DNA of 37,427 nucleotides from Gammaproteobacteria bacterium (GCA_024278135.1 JAJRTU010000322.1:1-37427); one strand, 5' to 3'. Counted from the stretch's first letter, positions 20,294-30,105 are shown. The notes: generated from the sequence alone by a model not told the origin. Program-made: numbers and translations.

Positions 20294-20641
20294 TCATGCC
20301 GCGATTTTTTCCACCTGCACCTGAATATTCTTTGAAATGGGCATGCCACAGCCGCCGGTGTCACCTTCCATCAGCCGACTGGAAGAAGGGCCGTATGCGA
20401 TAAATATCATGCCGGTGGGTAAATCCCGGGGTTTTTTACTCTTGCAGCAGGCGATGAATTCGCCAATGGCATTACTCAGTTTGACACTGTCACCGTCATG
20501 CAGATCCATTCTCTGCATATCGTCTTCGTTCATTTCCACAGTGGAAGTGATCTGAAGATATTCTTCTTTCAGTTTTCCTTTGTTCAGGGATGTTCCCTGT
20601 TTATTGGAACGACCAGGAATTAACAACATGGTTTCAGACAT
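20294..20641 (-). CDS. FwdD/FmdD-like molybdopterin dinucleotide-binding subunit
   Basis: LIPGRSNKQGTSLNKGKLKEEYLQ...MNEDDMQRMDLHDGDSVKLS...LPTGMIFIAYGPSSSRLMEGDTGGCGMP resembles archaeal FwdD; first gene of the fhc operon. Confidence 0.85.
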   Translation of the reverse strand: MSETMLLIPGRSNKQGTSLNKGKLKEEYLQITSTVEMNEDDMQRMDLHDGDSVKLSNAIGEFIACCKSKKPRDLPTGMIFIAYGPSSSRLMEGDTGGCGMPISKNIQVQVEKIAA

Positions 20642-20932
20642 TTATGGCTCCAACATAGCGCAATATGATTTAGGTAAGTGTATTTGCTTATCTCAGGACT
20701 AGATAAAGGCCGCGCTTTCAATCAATTGGATCCTGGATGGTATTTTACCCAGTGATTTTGATTATGGCTAGTGTTACTCCATTATTCCGTCAATGCGGTG
20801 CAGTGTTGAATTTCATGTGAGAATGGAAGGCTGTATGCTGGCACCCGAATTAGTCAAAAATGAAACAGTGCAGTACTATAGCGTCGATATCGTAATTGAC
20901 GTCGAGAATCGGGCAATTATAGCGGAGTGACT

Positions 20933-21967
20933 ATGCGCGAAAAGAGTGATGTGTTTGTAAAAGTAAATGCGCCGGGGCGTTTGCATCTGGGTTTTCTGGA
21001 TTTACATGGCGGGCTGGGCAGGTTATTTGGCAGCCTTGGTTTGAGTTTGTATGATATTTCCACAGTCCTGGAAGTCAGGCAGGCATCAGAATTACAGGTT
21101 GAGGGTCCGAGTTCGGCAAGAGCGCGTCAGTACGCTGAACGTATGCTGGAGCATTTGAATATTCGTAAAGGCCTCAGCATTGAGATCCATCGGGCCATTC
21201 CCGAACATGCGGGTCTGGGCTCGGGTACGCAGATGGCGCTGGCCGTCGGTTCGGCCATAAGCAGGCTTTTTTCTGTCAAGCTGTCTCTACCAGCTATCGC
21301 CAGGATACTGGATCGAGGCAATCGTTCCGGAATCGGCATTGGTGCTTTTGCCGGAGGGGGCTTTATCGTCGATGGTGGCAGGAGTTCAACAACTGAAGTA
21401 CCCCCCATCGTCAGTCAATTACACTTTCCTGCCAGTTGGCGTATTGTTCTGGTACTGGATAAAAATTGCCAGGGCGTGCATGGGCAGGAAGAAAGCCAGG
21501 CTTTTGGAACCCTGGCAAAAATGGAGAAAGAAATTTCCGAAAATTTGTGTCGATTGACACTCATGCAGGTTTTGCCCGCCATTGTGGAGCAGGATTGCCG
21601 CTTGTTTGGTGCCGCGATTACCGAAATACAGGCTTGCATGGGGAGGTATTTCGGGACGATTCAGTCCGGTATTTATGCCAGCGCCGAAGTAGGCAAGGTA
21701 CTGACACATTTGCAACAGTCTGGCGCTGCCGGCATAGGCCAAAGTTCCTGGGGGCCGACGGGTTTTGCCATCTATGCCAGCGAGACCGAGGCTTATCATG
21801 CCTTGAAGAAGGTGCGTCGTCACTGGCAGGGAAATTCGGCGCTGGAGATGGTGATCTGTCGAGCGCAAAATGAGCCGGCGATGCTCAGCCTGGAAAAGGC
21901 GAGCGACGAAGGTGAGGTGAGTCTGTCCAGTCAGGCCGGGGGAGTGAACGTCCGGAGCGAACAGTAA
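20933..21967 (+). CDS. Beta-ribofuranosylaminobenzene 5'-phosphate (beta-RFAP) synthase, H4MPT biosynthesis
   Basis: GHMP-like: VNAPGRLHLGFLDLHGGLGRLFGSLGLSL, IPEHAGLGSGTQMALAVG, SGIGIGAFAGGGFIVDGG, GQSSWGPTGFA. Alternative GTG start at 20927. Confidence 0.92.
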   Translation: MREKSDVFVKVNAPGRLHLGFLDLHGGLGRLFGSLGLSLYDISTVLEVRQASELQVEGPSSARARQYAERMLEHLNIRKGLSIEIHRAIPEHAGLGSGTQMALAVGSAISRLFSVKLSLPAIARILDRGNRSGIGIGAFAGGGFIVDGGRSSTTEVPPIVSQLHFPASWRIVLVLDKNCQGVHGQEESQAFGTLAKMEKEISENLCRLTLMQVLPAIVEQDCRLFGAAITEIQACMGRYFGTIQSGIYASAEVGKVLTHLQQSGAAGIGQSSWGPTGFAIYASETEAYHALKKVRRHWQGNSALEMVICRAQNEPAMLSLEKASDEGEVSLSSQAGGVNVRSEQ

Positions 21968-22019
21968 GCTTATATGATCCGGCCGGGTAACAGCCATTTA
22001 ATAAATCAGCTGAACTTTT

Positions 22020-22925
22020 ATGAAAGATCCATATTTATTACATATATTCAACCCTACGAAGAATGTCAGCCCCTTTGATGTCAATATGGCATATGAGGCG
22101 GATTTTAATGGTGTTATTCCTTACAGCAATGTCACGTTGGAAGAAGTCTATGCCTTAACGCAGGATACTATTTTTTCCCGTGGCAGTACCGGCGTCAAGC
22201 GCACCGGTATTTTTATTGGCGGGCGAGAATTTGGTCTGGCCATCGATATGCTGAACCAGGCCAGAACAGCCATGGTGCCCCCGTTTGAAGTCTCGGTTTT
22301 TGCCGATCCCAGCGGCGCCATCACGACTGCCGCAGCCGTTATCGCTGCTGTGGAGATCTGGATGCTTAAGCTGTCAGGCGAGGATCTGGCCGGTAAAAAA
22401 GTCCATATATTCGGTGGAACAGGGCCGGTTGGAATATGTGCTGGTATCCTGGCCTCCCTGTGCAAGGCGGAAGTGTCCATTACCAGCCATCGAGGCGCTG
22501 ATGTCGCGCAGCGTATAGCTGATGAATATAACGGGCGTTATAAAGTGGATATGCGCGGTGTGGGTAGCGGGACGGCTGAGGATATCCTGGCGTTTCTGGG
22601 TGAGTCCAATGTTGTCATCGGTGCTGCCAAGGCCGGTATCAGGGTCATGAGCAAGGAACAAATCGAACAGGCTGAGAGTCTGATAGTCGCAGCCGATATC
22701 AATGCGGTTCCTCCCGCCGGTATAGAAGGTATTGACGTCAACGACATGGGTGTGGAACTGCCCCATGCACCGGGTAATGCGGTCGGTATCGGTGCCCTGG
22801 CCATTGGCAATCTGAAATACAGAGTTCACTATCGTCTGTTTCAAATGATGAAGGAGGCGGAGAAACCGGTATATCTTGATCATATCCGGGCCTTCGCTGT
22901 TGCCAGAGAGCTGGCAAAGGGATAG
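22020..22925 (+). CDS. mtdB: NAD(P)-dependent methylene-H4MPT dehydrogenase
   Basis: LLHIFNPTKNVSPFDVNMAYEADFNGVIPYSNV, FADPSGAITTAAAVIA, VHIFGGTGPVGICAGI. Confidence 0.95.
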   Translation: MKDPYLLHIFNPTKNVSPFDVNMAYEADFNGVIPYSNVTLEEVYALTQDTIFSRGSTGVKRTGIFIGGREFGLAIDMLNQARTAMVPPFEVSVFADPSGAITTAAAVIAAVEIWMLKLSGEDLAGKKVHIFGGTGPVGICAGILASLCKAEVSITSHRGADVAQRIADEYNGRYKVDMRGVGSGTAEDILAFLGESNVVIGAAKAGIRVMSKEQIEQAESLIVAADINAVPPAGIEGIDVNDMGVELPHAPGNAVGIGALAIGNLKYRVHYRLFQMMKEAEKPVYLDHIRAFAVARELAKG

Positions 22926-22979
22926 ATTGTCTTTGACGCCGTTATTTGTAATTCACACGGAGGTCTTTATTTAGCTATC

Positions 22980-24023
22980 TTGAGTCAGTTGGGCCAGGAC
23001 AGGGAATTAACCCAATTACTAAATGTTATTTTGATGGCTGCAATGAATACAGAAAATGTAACAATCTTTCCCAGTCTGAATCAGCGTACTGCACCGATGG
23101 TTCAGTCTTTGGTTGAACACGCACTCGATCTGCGTTTGTCCGTCACCAGTCTGGAGAACAAGACCACGATAATTGATGCCGGTATTGCTGTTGTCGGTGG
23201 TCTGGAAGCCGGCCGGCAAATCGCGGAGATATGCATGGGTGGTCTGGGCCAGGTGAATCTCAGGGCATCGACTCATTTTGAGCAATGGTCATGGCATGTG
23301 GATGTACATTCGGGTAATCCGGTACTTGCCTGCCTGGCAAGCCAATATGCCGGCTGGAGTCTGTCCCATGGAGAAGGTAAGGAGGCATTCAATGCGCTGG
23401 GTTCCGGTCCGGGACGGGCGATGGGCAGCAAGGAAGCCTTGTTTGAAGAACTGGGCTATCGCGATCAATATGACAATGCCTGTCTGGTGATCGAAGTTGA
23501 TAAGTTGCCACCCGTTGAAATCGCTGATGAAATAGCCCGGCGTTGTCAAATTCCGGCAGATAAGTTGAGCTTGATCCTGACACCCACATCCAGTCTGGCG
23601 GGTGCCGTGCAAATTGTTGCCAGAGTACTGGAAACCGCCCTGCACAAGGCCCATGCACTGGGTTTTGCTCTTGATAAGATAGTCGATGGTGCCGGTAGTG
23701 CACCTGTTTGTCCGCCGTCTCCAGATTTTTTAAAGGCAATGGGTCGAAGCAATGATGCCATCCTCTTTGCCGGACAAGTGCAGTTGTATGTTGATGCGGA
23801 TTCGGCCGATGCCGAGCAGCTCGCCAATAGTTTGCCGAGCAGTGCTTCGTCCGATTATGGTCAGCCCTTTGGTGATATTTTCAAAGCAGCCGGCTATGAC
23901 TTTTACAAGATCGATCCCATGTTATTCAGCCCGGCCCGAGTATCGGTCAGTTCCGTGAAGACGGGTGATACATTTCATGCCGGGCACATCGATCTGGATC
24001 TGTTAAATCAGTCTTTTGCTTGA
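22980..24023 (+). CDS. mch: Methenyl-H4MPT cyclohydrolase
   Basis: AGRQIAEICMGGLGQVNL, SGNPVLACLASQYAGWSL, GSGPGRAMGSKE, GAGSAPVCPPSPDFLKAMGRSNDAI. Start uncertain: TTG 22980, ATG 23034 or ATG 23043. Confidence 0.94.
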   Translation: MSQLGQDRELTQLLNVILMAAMNTENVTIFPSLNQRTAPMVQSLVEHALDLRLSVTSLENKTTIIDAGIAVVGGLEAGRQIAEICMGGLGQVNLRASTHFEQWSWHVDVHSGNPVLACLASQYAGWSLSHGEGKEAFNALGSGPGRAMGSKEALFEELGYRDQYDNACLVIEVDKLPPVEIADEIARRCQIPADKLSLILTPTSSLAGAVQIVARVLETALHKAHALGFALDKIVDGAGSAPVCPPSPDFLKAMGRSNDAILFAGQVQLYVDADSADAEQLANSLPSSASSDYGQPFGDIFKAAGYDFYKIDPMLFSPARVSVSSVKTGDTFHAGHIDLDLLNQSFA

Positions 24024-24096
24024 GCTGGGCGAGGACTTCGCGGTTTTTCATTCCATTCAAAAATAGTTTTGGATCCTGGCTGTCTGACTTTCTGAA

Positions 24097-24942
24097 ATGA
24101 GACCTCAGAATAGAACTGGCCTGGAGGCTGTCGTGCGAGACAGTTTTCTCAGAGAAATCAACGCACTGAAGCCGGGTAATGTCAGCCGGTATGCAGATGG
24201 CCATCGTATGCAATATGCAGATTTTGTCGTCAGCGCAAACGTCAGCGTCCCGATACTTTGTGATCCTGCACGGGGTGTAGGTGAGCGGATTTTACACAGT
24301 GTGGAGGCGACCGGAAACAAGGTGGGATGCAACACCAATCTGGGTATGCTTTTGTTATTTTCACCTATAATAAAGTCTTATGAATCAATTACTAATAGTG
24401 ATTTTCAACGAAGCAACCTGAAGTATACTCTCGAACACATGACGAAGACGGATGCCGAGCAGGTCTATGCCGGTATTCGCCTGGCGAATCCCGGCGGTCT
24501 GGGCAATGTAGAGCAGCATGATGTCAATTTTAATCCGGATATCAGTCTGTTAGAGGCCATGGACGCAGCGGCTGAACGTGATCTGATTGCCCGGCAATAT
24601 GTTTCCGTTTACGAAGATGTGTATAAGGTCGGTCTGAATTGCCTGAGCGAGTTTGATAAACGCTGGAATAGTGTAGAATGGGCGACTGTAGCCTGCTATC
24701 TTACATTTATGGCGCGCTATCCGGACTCGCATGTCCGGCGCAAGTTTGGCGACGAGATTGCCAGGCGAGTACAAGACAGGACTGTTCCAGTACTGGAACA
24801 GTTCAAGAATAACAAAAATCCGGCAAAGGCGATGTCTGCATTGCTGGAATATGACAGGGAACTGAAAGACTCAGATATTAATCCGGGCACCTCTGCCGAT
24901 ATGACAGCAGCGAGTCTTTTGCTGTATGGCTTGGTGACTTAG
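24097..24942 (+). CDS. CitG-like (triphosphoribosyl-dephospho-CoA synthase family) protein of C1 clusters
   Basis: INALKPGNVSRYADGHRMQYADFVVSA ... GNKVGCNTNLGMLLLFSP typical of the CitG/MdcB family. Confidence 0.82.
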   Translation: MRPQNRTGLEAVVRDSFLREINALKPGNVSRYADGHRMQYADFVVSANVSVPILCDPARGVGERILHSVEATGNKVGCNTNLGMLLLFSPIIKSYESITNSDFQRSNLKYTLEHMTKTDAEQVYAGIRLANPGGLGNVEQHDVNFNPDISLLEAMDAAAERDLIARQYVSVYEDVYKVGLNCLSEFDKRWNSVEWATVACYLTFMARYPDSHVRRKFGDEIARRVQDRTVPVLEQFKNNKNPAKAMSALLEYDRELKDSDINPGTSADMTAASLLLYGLVT

Positions 24943-25090
24943 CTGGACAGTTACCTGATAAAGCATTGCAAATCCGCAGAGTGAAGCTCTGAAGATTGGC
25001 GACTTACGGGGGCTATTCCGCTGTCGAAGTAACAGGACAGAAAAATAGCGATTCTACATATTCAGATAATAGTAATTGGAGGAGATAAAA

Positions 25091-25603
25091 ATGGCAGTGA
25101 TAGATAAAGTACTAGTTGGTGAAGCATTGGTGGGTGACGGCAATGAAGTTGCACATATTGACTTGATCATGGGGCCACGTGGAAGCGCCGCAGAAACAGC
25201 TTTCTGTAACGCTATAACCAATAATAAGGATGGTTTCAGCACCTTGTTGGCGGTGGTATCACCTAACCTGGCCTGCAAACCCAACACCATTATGTTTAAC
25301 AAAGTCACCATGAAAGGTGCAACCCAGGCTGTGCAAATGTTCGGCCCGGCTCAGCGCGCCGTTTCCATGGCGGTGATGGACTGTGTAGAAGACGGGACCA
25401 TTCCAGCAGACGAAGCGGACGATATCTTTATTTCTGTAGGTGTGTTTATCCATCGGCTGGCAGAAGATGATGCCAAGATCCAGGATTACAACTACGAAGC
25501 GGTCAAGTTATCGATCAAGCGTGCAGTCGCCGGCGAACCAAAGGCATCTGAAGTATTGAGCAAGCGTGGATCAGCTGATCATCCGTTCCAGGCCCACTCA
25601 TAA
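25091..25603 (+). CDS. fae: Formaldehyde-activating enzyme
   Basis: [61 protein letters not shown]. Start moved to ATG 25091 preceded by GGAGG; the track ORF begins at a TTG overlapping the SD. Confidence 0.97.
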   Translation: MAVIDKVLVGEALVGDGNEVAHIDLIMGPRGSAAETAFCNAITNNKDGFSTLLAVVSPNLACKPNTIMFNKVTMKGATQAVQMFGPAQRAVSMAVMDCVEDGTIPADEADDIFISVGVFIHRLAEDDAKIQDYNYEAVKLSIKRAVAGEPKASEVLSKRGSADHPFQAHS

Positions 25604-25644
25604 TCTCAGATTAACTCCTCAGGGTTTATCAGCAGCAACACACC

Positions 25645-25669
25645 CCCCGGCTCCGGCCGGGGTTTTTTT
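25645..25669 (+). terminator. Rho-independent terminator downstream of fae
   Basis: GC-rich ccccgg...ccgggg hairpin followed by seven T. Confidence 0.88.
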
Positions 25670-25861
25670 GCCTACAGGATGTAGGTATGTCGCGTGAGGA
25701 AACGACTACAGGGATGCAGGAGGTAGAGCGAAGCAGGAAGCCAGAGCCGAGGAGTCCGGAGCGACTGCCCCCAAGTTGGCACAATATAATTCGTGGCAGG
25801 AGCGATTGTTTATACAGGCTGTAAGAGATAGCGTAGTGCCGGAATGCAGTAAAGTCCCGTT

Positions 25862-25933
<72 letters not shown>

Positions 25934-25976
25934 TAATTGCCGGGAATCCACGCTCGGAATTCAAGCCCCTGCCAAA

Positions 25977-26669
25977 TCAAACCGATGAATATTTTTCCAG
26001 CGCCTGAGTGCCTATTTTCCCCTCGTGCAGTGCTGTTGCCAGTAACACACCCGATACATTCTGAGTATATAAGCTCAGCAGATCATCTTCATCCCGTACG
26101 CCCCCCGCTACATAAACGCGTTTGTTGCCTGCCAGTGCCTGTATTTGTGCAAGACGGAAGGTATCGGGCCCCTGATGGCTGCCGACACGGCCAAGAGACA
26201 TAATGATAATGTCTTCCGGCCAGGCATCAATATCCTTCAGCACACTGTGATCCCCGATAAATTCATCGTCAAAAAAGTCCAGCGATAATATTGTGCTCAA
26301 TGCGGCATGTTTGTTGAGTAGTTGTTGCTGCGTAATACCGGTTTCGGAGGCGATGATATGGCGAAGCCGGGTTTAAGGAATGGTTGTCGGATAAGTATGT
26401 TTCCCCGCATCAAGCCAGAAACAGACATCAGGATGGTGATGTAACAATTCGCTGATAATCTTGTCATTGTTTCCGTCATCTTTGATAGCATTCAGGTCAG
26501 CTATATATATGTTCGTGAACGGATACAGGGACAAAAAGCCCTTGATCACCGCCAGGGGACTTGAACCATGACATAATGGTGTCTGGATTTTTTTGTAGCT
26601 CTCACGATGCCCCCTCCGGGCATGGACGACGTTTCCAGCAAAGAGATCAATGACGGGAATAATGAACAT
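25977..26669 (-). pseudogene. HisA/HisF-related protein interrupted by an in-frame TAA stop
   Basis: MFIIPVIDLFAGNVVHARRG...FWLDAGKHTYPTTIP* (26669-26373), then the same frame continues TRLRHIIASETGITQQQLLNKHAALSTILSLDFFDDEF...VYVAGGVRDEDDLLSL...GVLLATALHEGKI. Confidence 0.8.
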
Positions 26670-26696
26670 TGCAGAATCGATAACAAATAATAACCA

Positions 26697-27674
26697 ATGA
26701 AATGTATATTTGTTTGTGAGTTTATCACCTGCGGAGGTATGCGTAACAGGGAGTTGCCCTGTTCATTGCTGGCCGATGCAGAGCGAATGTATCAGGCCCT
26801 GTTGTCAGATCTGCGGCAAATTGATGATCTTGATATTGTCACCTGTCGGGATGATCGGCTGTCCGGCGTGCTTGAATCTGTCGCCAGTATCACGCAGGGC
26901 GACGATGCGTGGAAATATTGGCGGCGCTGTATGGAAACAGCCGATCTGGCATGGTTGATTGCGCCGGAAACTGACGGTGTATTGTTGCGACTCAATAAAA
27001 TGGCCCGGCAAAGTGCCTGCGAACTGATTGCCTGTGATGATGATACAGTCGAATTGACGACGAGCAAGTATGCAACCAATAAATATTTGCTGGAGCAGGG
27101 TATCCCGGCCTTGATGAGTCTCAGACTGGATGACGAGTGGCTGTCCGATGACAGAGCCAGCGTTGTGAAACCTGACAATGGTGCCGGCAGCGAACAATGC
27201 TATTTTTTTCAGAATAGTGCGGAAATGTTGTCCTGGAAAAACAGCCGGGAGGCTGGTTCGCAGTATATTCAGCAGCCCTACCTGCCGGGTATTTCCGCCA
27301 GTTTGTCGGTGCTGTATGCCCGGCAGTACACGCGATTGTTGGCCTGCAACAGGCAAATGGTGGGTCTCAGGCAGGGGATGCTGGTGAATGAGGGCATCAT
27401 CGTCAACGGTTTACAGGAATATTTTGCACCACTTGAGGCACTGGCTGTTGAAATCGGTAAAAAGCTTCTCGGCTTGCGTGGCTATGTGGGGATTGATCTG
27501 GTACTGGGGGAGTCGGAGATAACAGTCATTGAAATCAACCCACGATTGACCACCGCCTACGCCGGCTTATCTGAGGCACTGAATACGAATGTCGCCGAGT
27601 TGGTCATTAATACACTGCAAAGGGAAAATCAGGGAAGCTTTTATGACAATAACACGATCCACGCAGGAGTTTGA
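26697..27674 (+). CDS. ATP-grasp ligase, MfnD-like (tyramine-glutamate ligase family), probable methylofuran biosynthesis
   Basis: MKCIFVCEFITCGGM...; VVKPDNGAGSEQCYFF; VGIDLVLGESEITVIEINPRLTTAYAGL. Confidence 0.82.
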   Translation: MKCIFVCEFITCGGMRNRELPCSLLADAERMYQALLSDLRQIDDLDIVTCRDDRLSGVLESVASITQGDDAWKYWRRCMETADLAWLIAPETDGVLLRLNKMARQSACELIACDDDTVELTTSKYATNKYLLEQGIPALMSLRLDDEWLSDDRASVVKPDNGAGSEQCYFFQNSAEMLSWKNSREAGSQYIQQPYLPGISASLSVLYARQYTRLLACNRQMVGLRQGMLVNEGIIVNGLQEYFAPLEALAVEIGKKLLGLRGYVGIDLVLGESEITVIEINPRLTTAYAGLSEALNTNVAELVINTLQRENQGSFYDNNTIHAGV

Positions 27675-27676
27675 AT

Positions 27677-28723
27677 ATGCCTGACAAAAATTATATTGGC
27701 TGGGATATTGGTGGTGCCCATTTAAAGATGGCTTATGTGCATGCTGATGGAGCGGTGTCGCAGGTCGAACAGCATGCCACTCCCTTGTGGCAGGGGCTGG
27801 GTAGTCTGCGGAGCAGATTAATCGACATAAGCCTCCGGCTTCCTGTTGATGGACTGACCCATGTTGTGACGACCACGGGCGAGCTGGCTGATCTGTTCCA
27901 GGACAGGCAGGAGGGTGTTCAGACCTTGTTGAGCGAGTTTTGTCAGGTTTATGACAGCGGGCATGTACTGGTGTATGCGGGTCCGGCAGGGCTGATTCCG
28001 GCAGCCGAGGCGGCTGAGCAATATCAGCAGGTAGCCTCGGCAAACTGGCACGCCACAGCAGAGTACGTCGCCGGACGGAAAGAAGAGGGCATCCTGGTGG
28101 ATATCGGCAGTAGTACAACGGATTTAATTCCCTTTAAAGGGGGCAAATTGTGCCATCGCGGTTATAGCGATCAGGAACGCTTGCGTTATGATGAGCTGCT
28201 TTACACCGGCATGGTTCGTACTCCCCTTATGGCCATCGTCAGGAGGCTGCCCTGTGCCGGTGAATGGCAGACGATGGCAGCCGAACAGTTCGCCACCATG
28301 GCAGATGTTTATCGCATTACCGGTGAACTTGATGAATCCAGTGATCTGCTGGCCGCGGCGGATGGTGGCGGTAAAGAAATACTGGACAGCATACGTCGAG
28401 TGGCACGTATGCTCGGCGAGGATATTCGAGATGCAAGTTCGAACAAGCAGTATTATCATCTTGCCCGCTACCTTGCTGAAGAACAGATTCATATGATCAA
28501 TCAATCCCTGCACAGGGTGATCTCTACAAACCCTGCTTTTGGCGAGCCCTGTCTTATCGGGGCTGGTGTCGGCCGTAGTTTGGCAGCGAAACTCGCTGCA
28601 AGAAACAATTACCTGTATACAAACTTTGAACAGATCCTGGATGTGAATGAGAATCAACAAACCAGAGCAGCTGATTGTGCAACAGCGGTTTCAGTGGCGC
28701 AGTTAGCCAGGTTGGCGGGATGA
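27677..28723 (+). CDS. MfnF-like H4MPT-linked C1 transfer pathway protein (hydantoinase/oxoprolinase-like ATPase fold)
   Basis: GWDIGGAHLKMAYV, THVVTTTGELADLFQDRQEGV, GILVDIGSSTTDLIPFKGG, RTPLMAIV. Start at ATG 27677. Confidence 0.85.
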   Translation: MPDKNYIGWDIGGAHLKMAYVHADGAVSQVEQHATPLWQGLGSLRSRLIDISLRLPVDGLTHVVTTTGELADLFQDRQEGVQTLLSEFCQVYDSGHVLVYAGPAGLIPAAEAAEQYQQVASANWHATAEYVAGRKEEGILVDIGSSTTDLIPFKGGKLCHRGYSDQERLRYDELLYTGMVRTPLMAIVRRLPCAGEWQTMAAEQFATMADVYRITGELDESSDLLAAADGGGKEILDSIRRVARMLGEDIRDASSNKQYYHLARYLAEEQIHMINQSLHRVISTNPAFGEPCLIGAGVGRSLAAKLAARNNYLYTNFEQILDVNENQQTRAADCATAVSVAQLARLAG

Positions 28724-30105
28724 CATCAAAACTGACGGAAATTCCCTACCGGCGTAACTCGGCTGATTTATTCAGTCTTATCGTTGCCGAACCCTGGAGT
28801 ATTTTTCTCGACAGTGGCTACCCGAATACTGACAGAGGTCGCTATGACTTCATGTCCGCACGCCCTTACAAGACCTTGACCACCTACGGAAGCCTTACCT
28901 ATATTGACGATGGGGAGAATATCCGTTGCTCGGAGCAGGATCCCTTTGAACTTATCAAATCATCTCTTGGCAAGCGCAGTCATAATCTGACCGATCTGCC
29001 ATTTTGTGGTGGTGCCATGGGGTATTTCGCTTATGATCTGGGAAGGAGAATCGAATCATTACCTGCATCTGCCCGGCATGATATTAATATACCGGATATG
29101 GCCATTGGTCTGTATGACTGGGTTGTGGTCGTGGATCATCACAAGCGTCAATCCTGGTTGACAGGACAGGAGCGCAACGCGGGTACGGAGCGGGAATGGT
29201 CAGAACTGAACGCATTATTTCATTCCGAAGCTTATTTGCGACCGGAAAAGTTTTCTGTCCGTTCAGAAGTGCAATCCAACATGGACAAGAGCGCCTATGC
29301 CAGGTCCTTTGATAAAATAAAACGCTATATACGTAATGGTGATTGCTATCAGGTTAATCTGGCACAGCGATTCAGCGTGGAAGTTCGTGGCGATCCCTGG
29401 GCCGTTTATTTGCAATTGCGCGAGAGCAACCCTGCTCCGTTCGCGGCCTATTTCAATTCGCCGGATGGATCTATTCTGAGTTCATCTCCCGAGCGCTTCC
29501 TCAAAGTCACCAATGGTATGGTAGAAACCAAACCGATCAAGGGGACGATTCGACGTGCCAGCTATGCCAATGAGGACAAGGCTCTGGCCGAACAATTACT
29601 GGAAAGTGACAAGGATCGTGCGGAGAACCTGATGATTGTAGATCTGATGCGCAATGATATCGGTAAAAATTGTGAAACAGGTTCGGTAGCGGTACCCAGG
29701 TTGTTTGCACTGGAAAGTTACGCCACTGTGCACCATCTGGTCAGTACGGTAAGTGGCCATATAAGGCAGGATCGGCAGGCGCTGGATCTGTTGCGAGGCT
29801 GTTTTCCCGGTGGTTCCATTACCGGCGCACCTAAATTACGGGCGATGGAAATTATCGAAGAACTGGAACCACATCGACGAAATATTTACTGTGGTTCCCT
29901 GGCGTACATTGGTTATGACGGCAACATGGATTCCAATATTGCCATTCGCACTCTGGCTCATCACAGGGACAGAGTGTATTGCTGGGCAGGTGGCGGTATT
30001 GTTGCCGACTCAAAAATGGAGTCGGAATATCAGGAGTGTTTTGAAAAAGCAGCGCCAATGCTGAGGTTGTTTTCAGACGGCATGACTAAACATGTGGGTA
30101 GTTAA
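28720..30105 (+). CDS. pabB: Aminodeoxychorismate synthase component I (PABA synthesis)
   Basis: Chorismate-binding domain: GDCYQVNLAQRF, SSSPERFL, ETKPIKGTIRR, DRAENLMIVDLMRNDIGK, GSITGAPKLRAMEIIEELEP. Start at ATG 28720 overlapping the preceding stop. Confidence 0.93.
   Translation: MTSKLTEIPYRRNSADLFSLIVAEPWSIFLDSGYPNTDRGRYDFMSARPYKTLTTYGSLTYIDDGENIRCSEQDPFELIKSSLGKRSHNLTDLPFCGGAMGYFAYDLGRRIESLPASARHDINIPDMAIGLYDWVVVVDHHKRQSWLTGQERNAGTEREWSELNALFHSEAYLRPEKFSVRSEVQSNMDKSAYARSFDKIKRYIRNGDCYQVNLAQRFSVEVRGDPWAVYLQLRESNPAPFAAYFNSPDGSILSSSPERFLKVTNGMVETKPIKGTIRRASYANEDKALAEQLLESDKDRAENLMIVDLMRNDIGKNCETGSVAVPRLFALESYATVHHLVSTVSGHIRQDRQALDLLRGCFPGGSITGAPKLRAMEIIEELEPHRRNIYCGSLAYIGYDGNMDSNIAIRTLAHHRDRVYCWAGGGIVADSKMESEYQECFEKAAPMLRLFSDGMTKHVGS

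Noticed and set aside
26373-26375. In-frame stop as possible Sec/Pyl recoding
   Set aside because: The codon is TAA, not TGA or TAG, and the position does not look like a catalytic residue.
27567-28118. 183-aa minus-strand ORF opposite the MfnF-like gene
   Set aside because: Antisense to a gene with clear ATPase-fold motifs; composition is typical of shadow ORFs.
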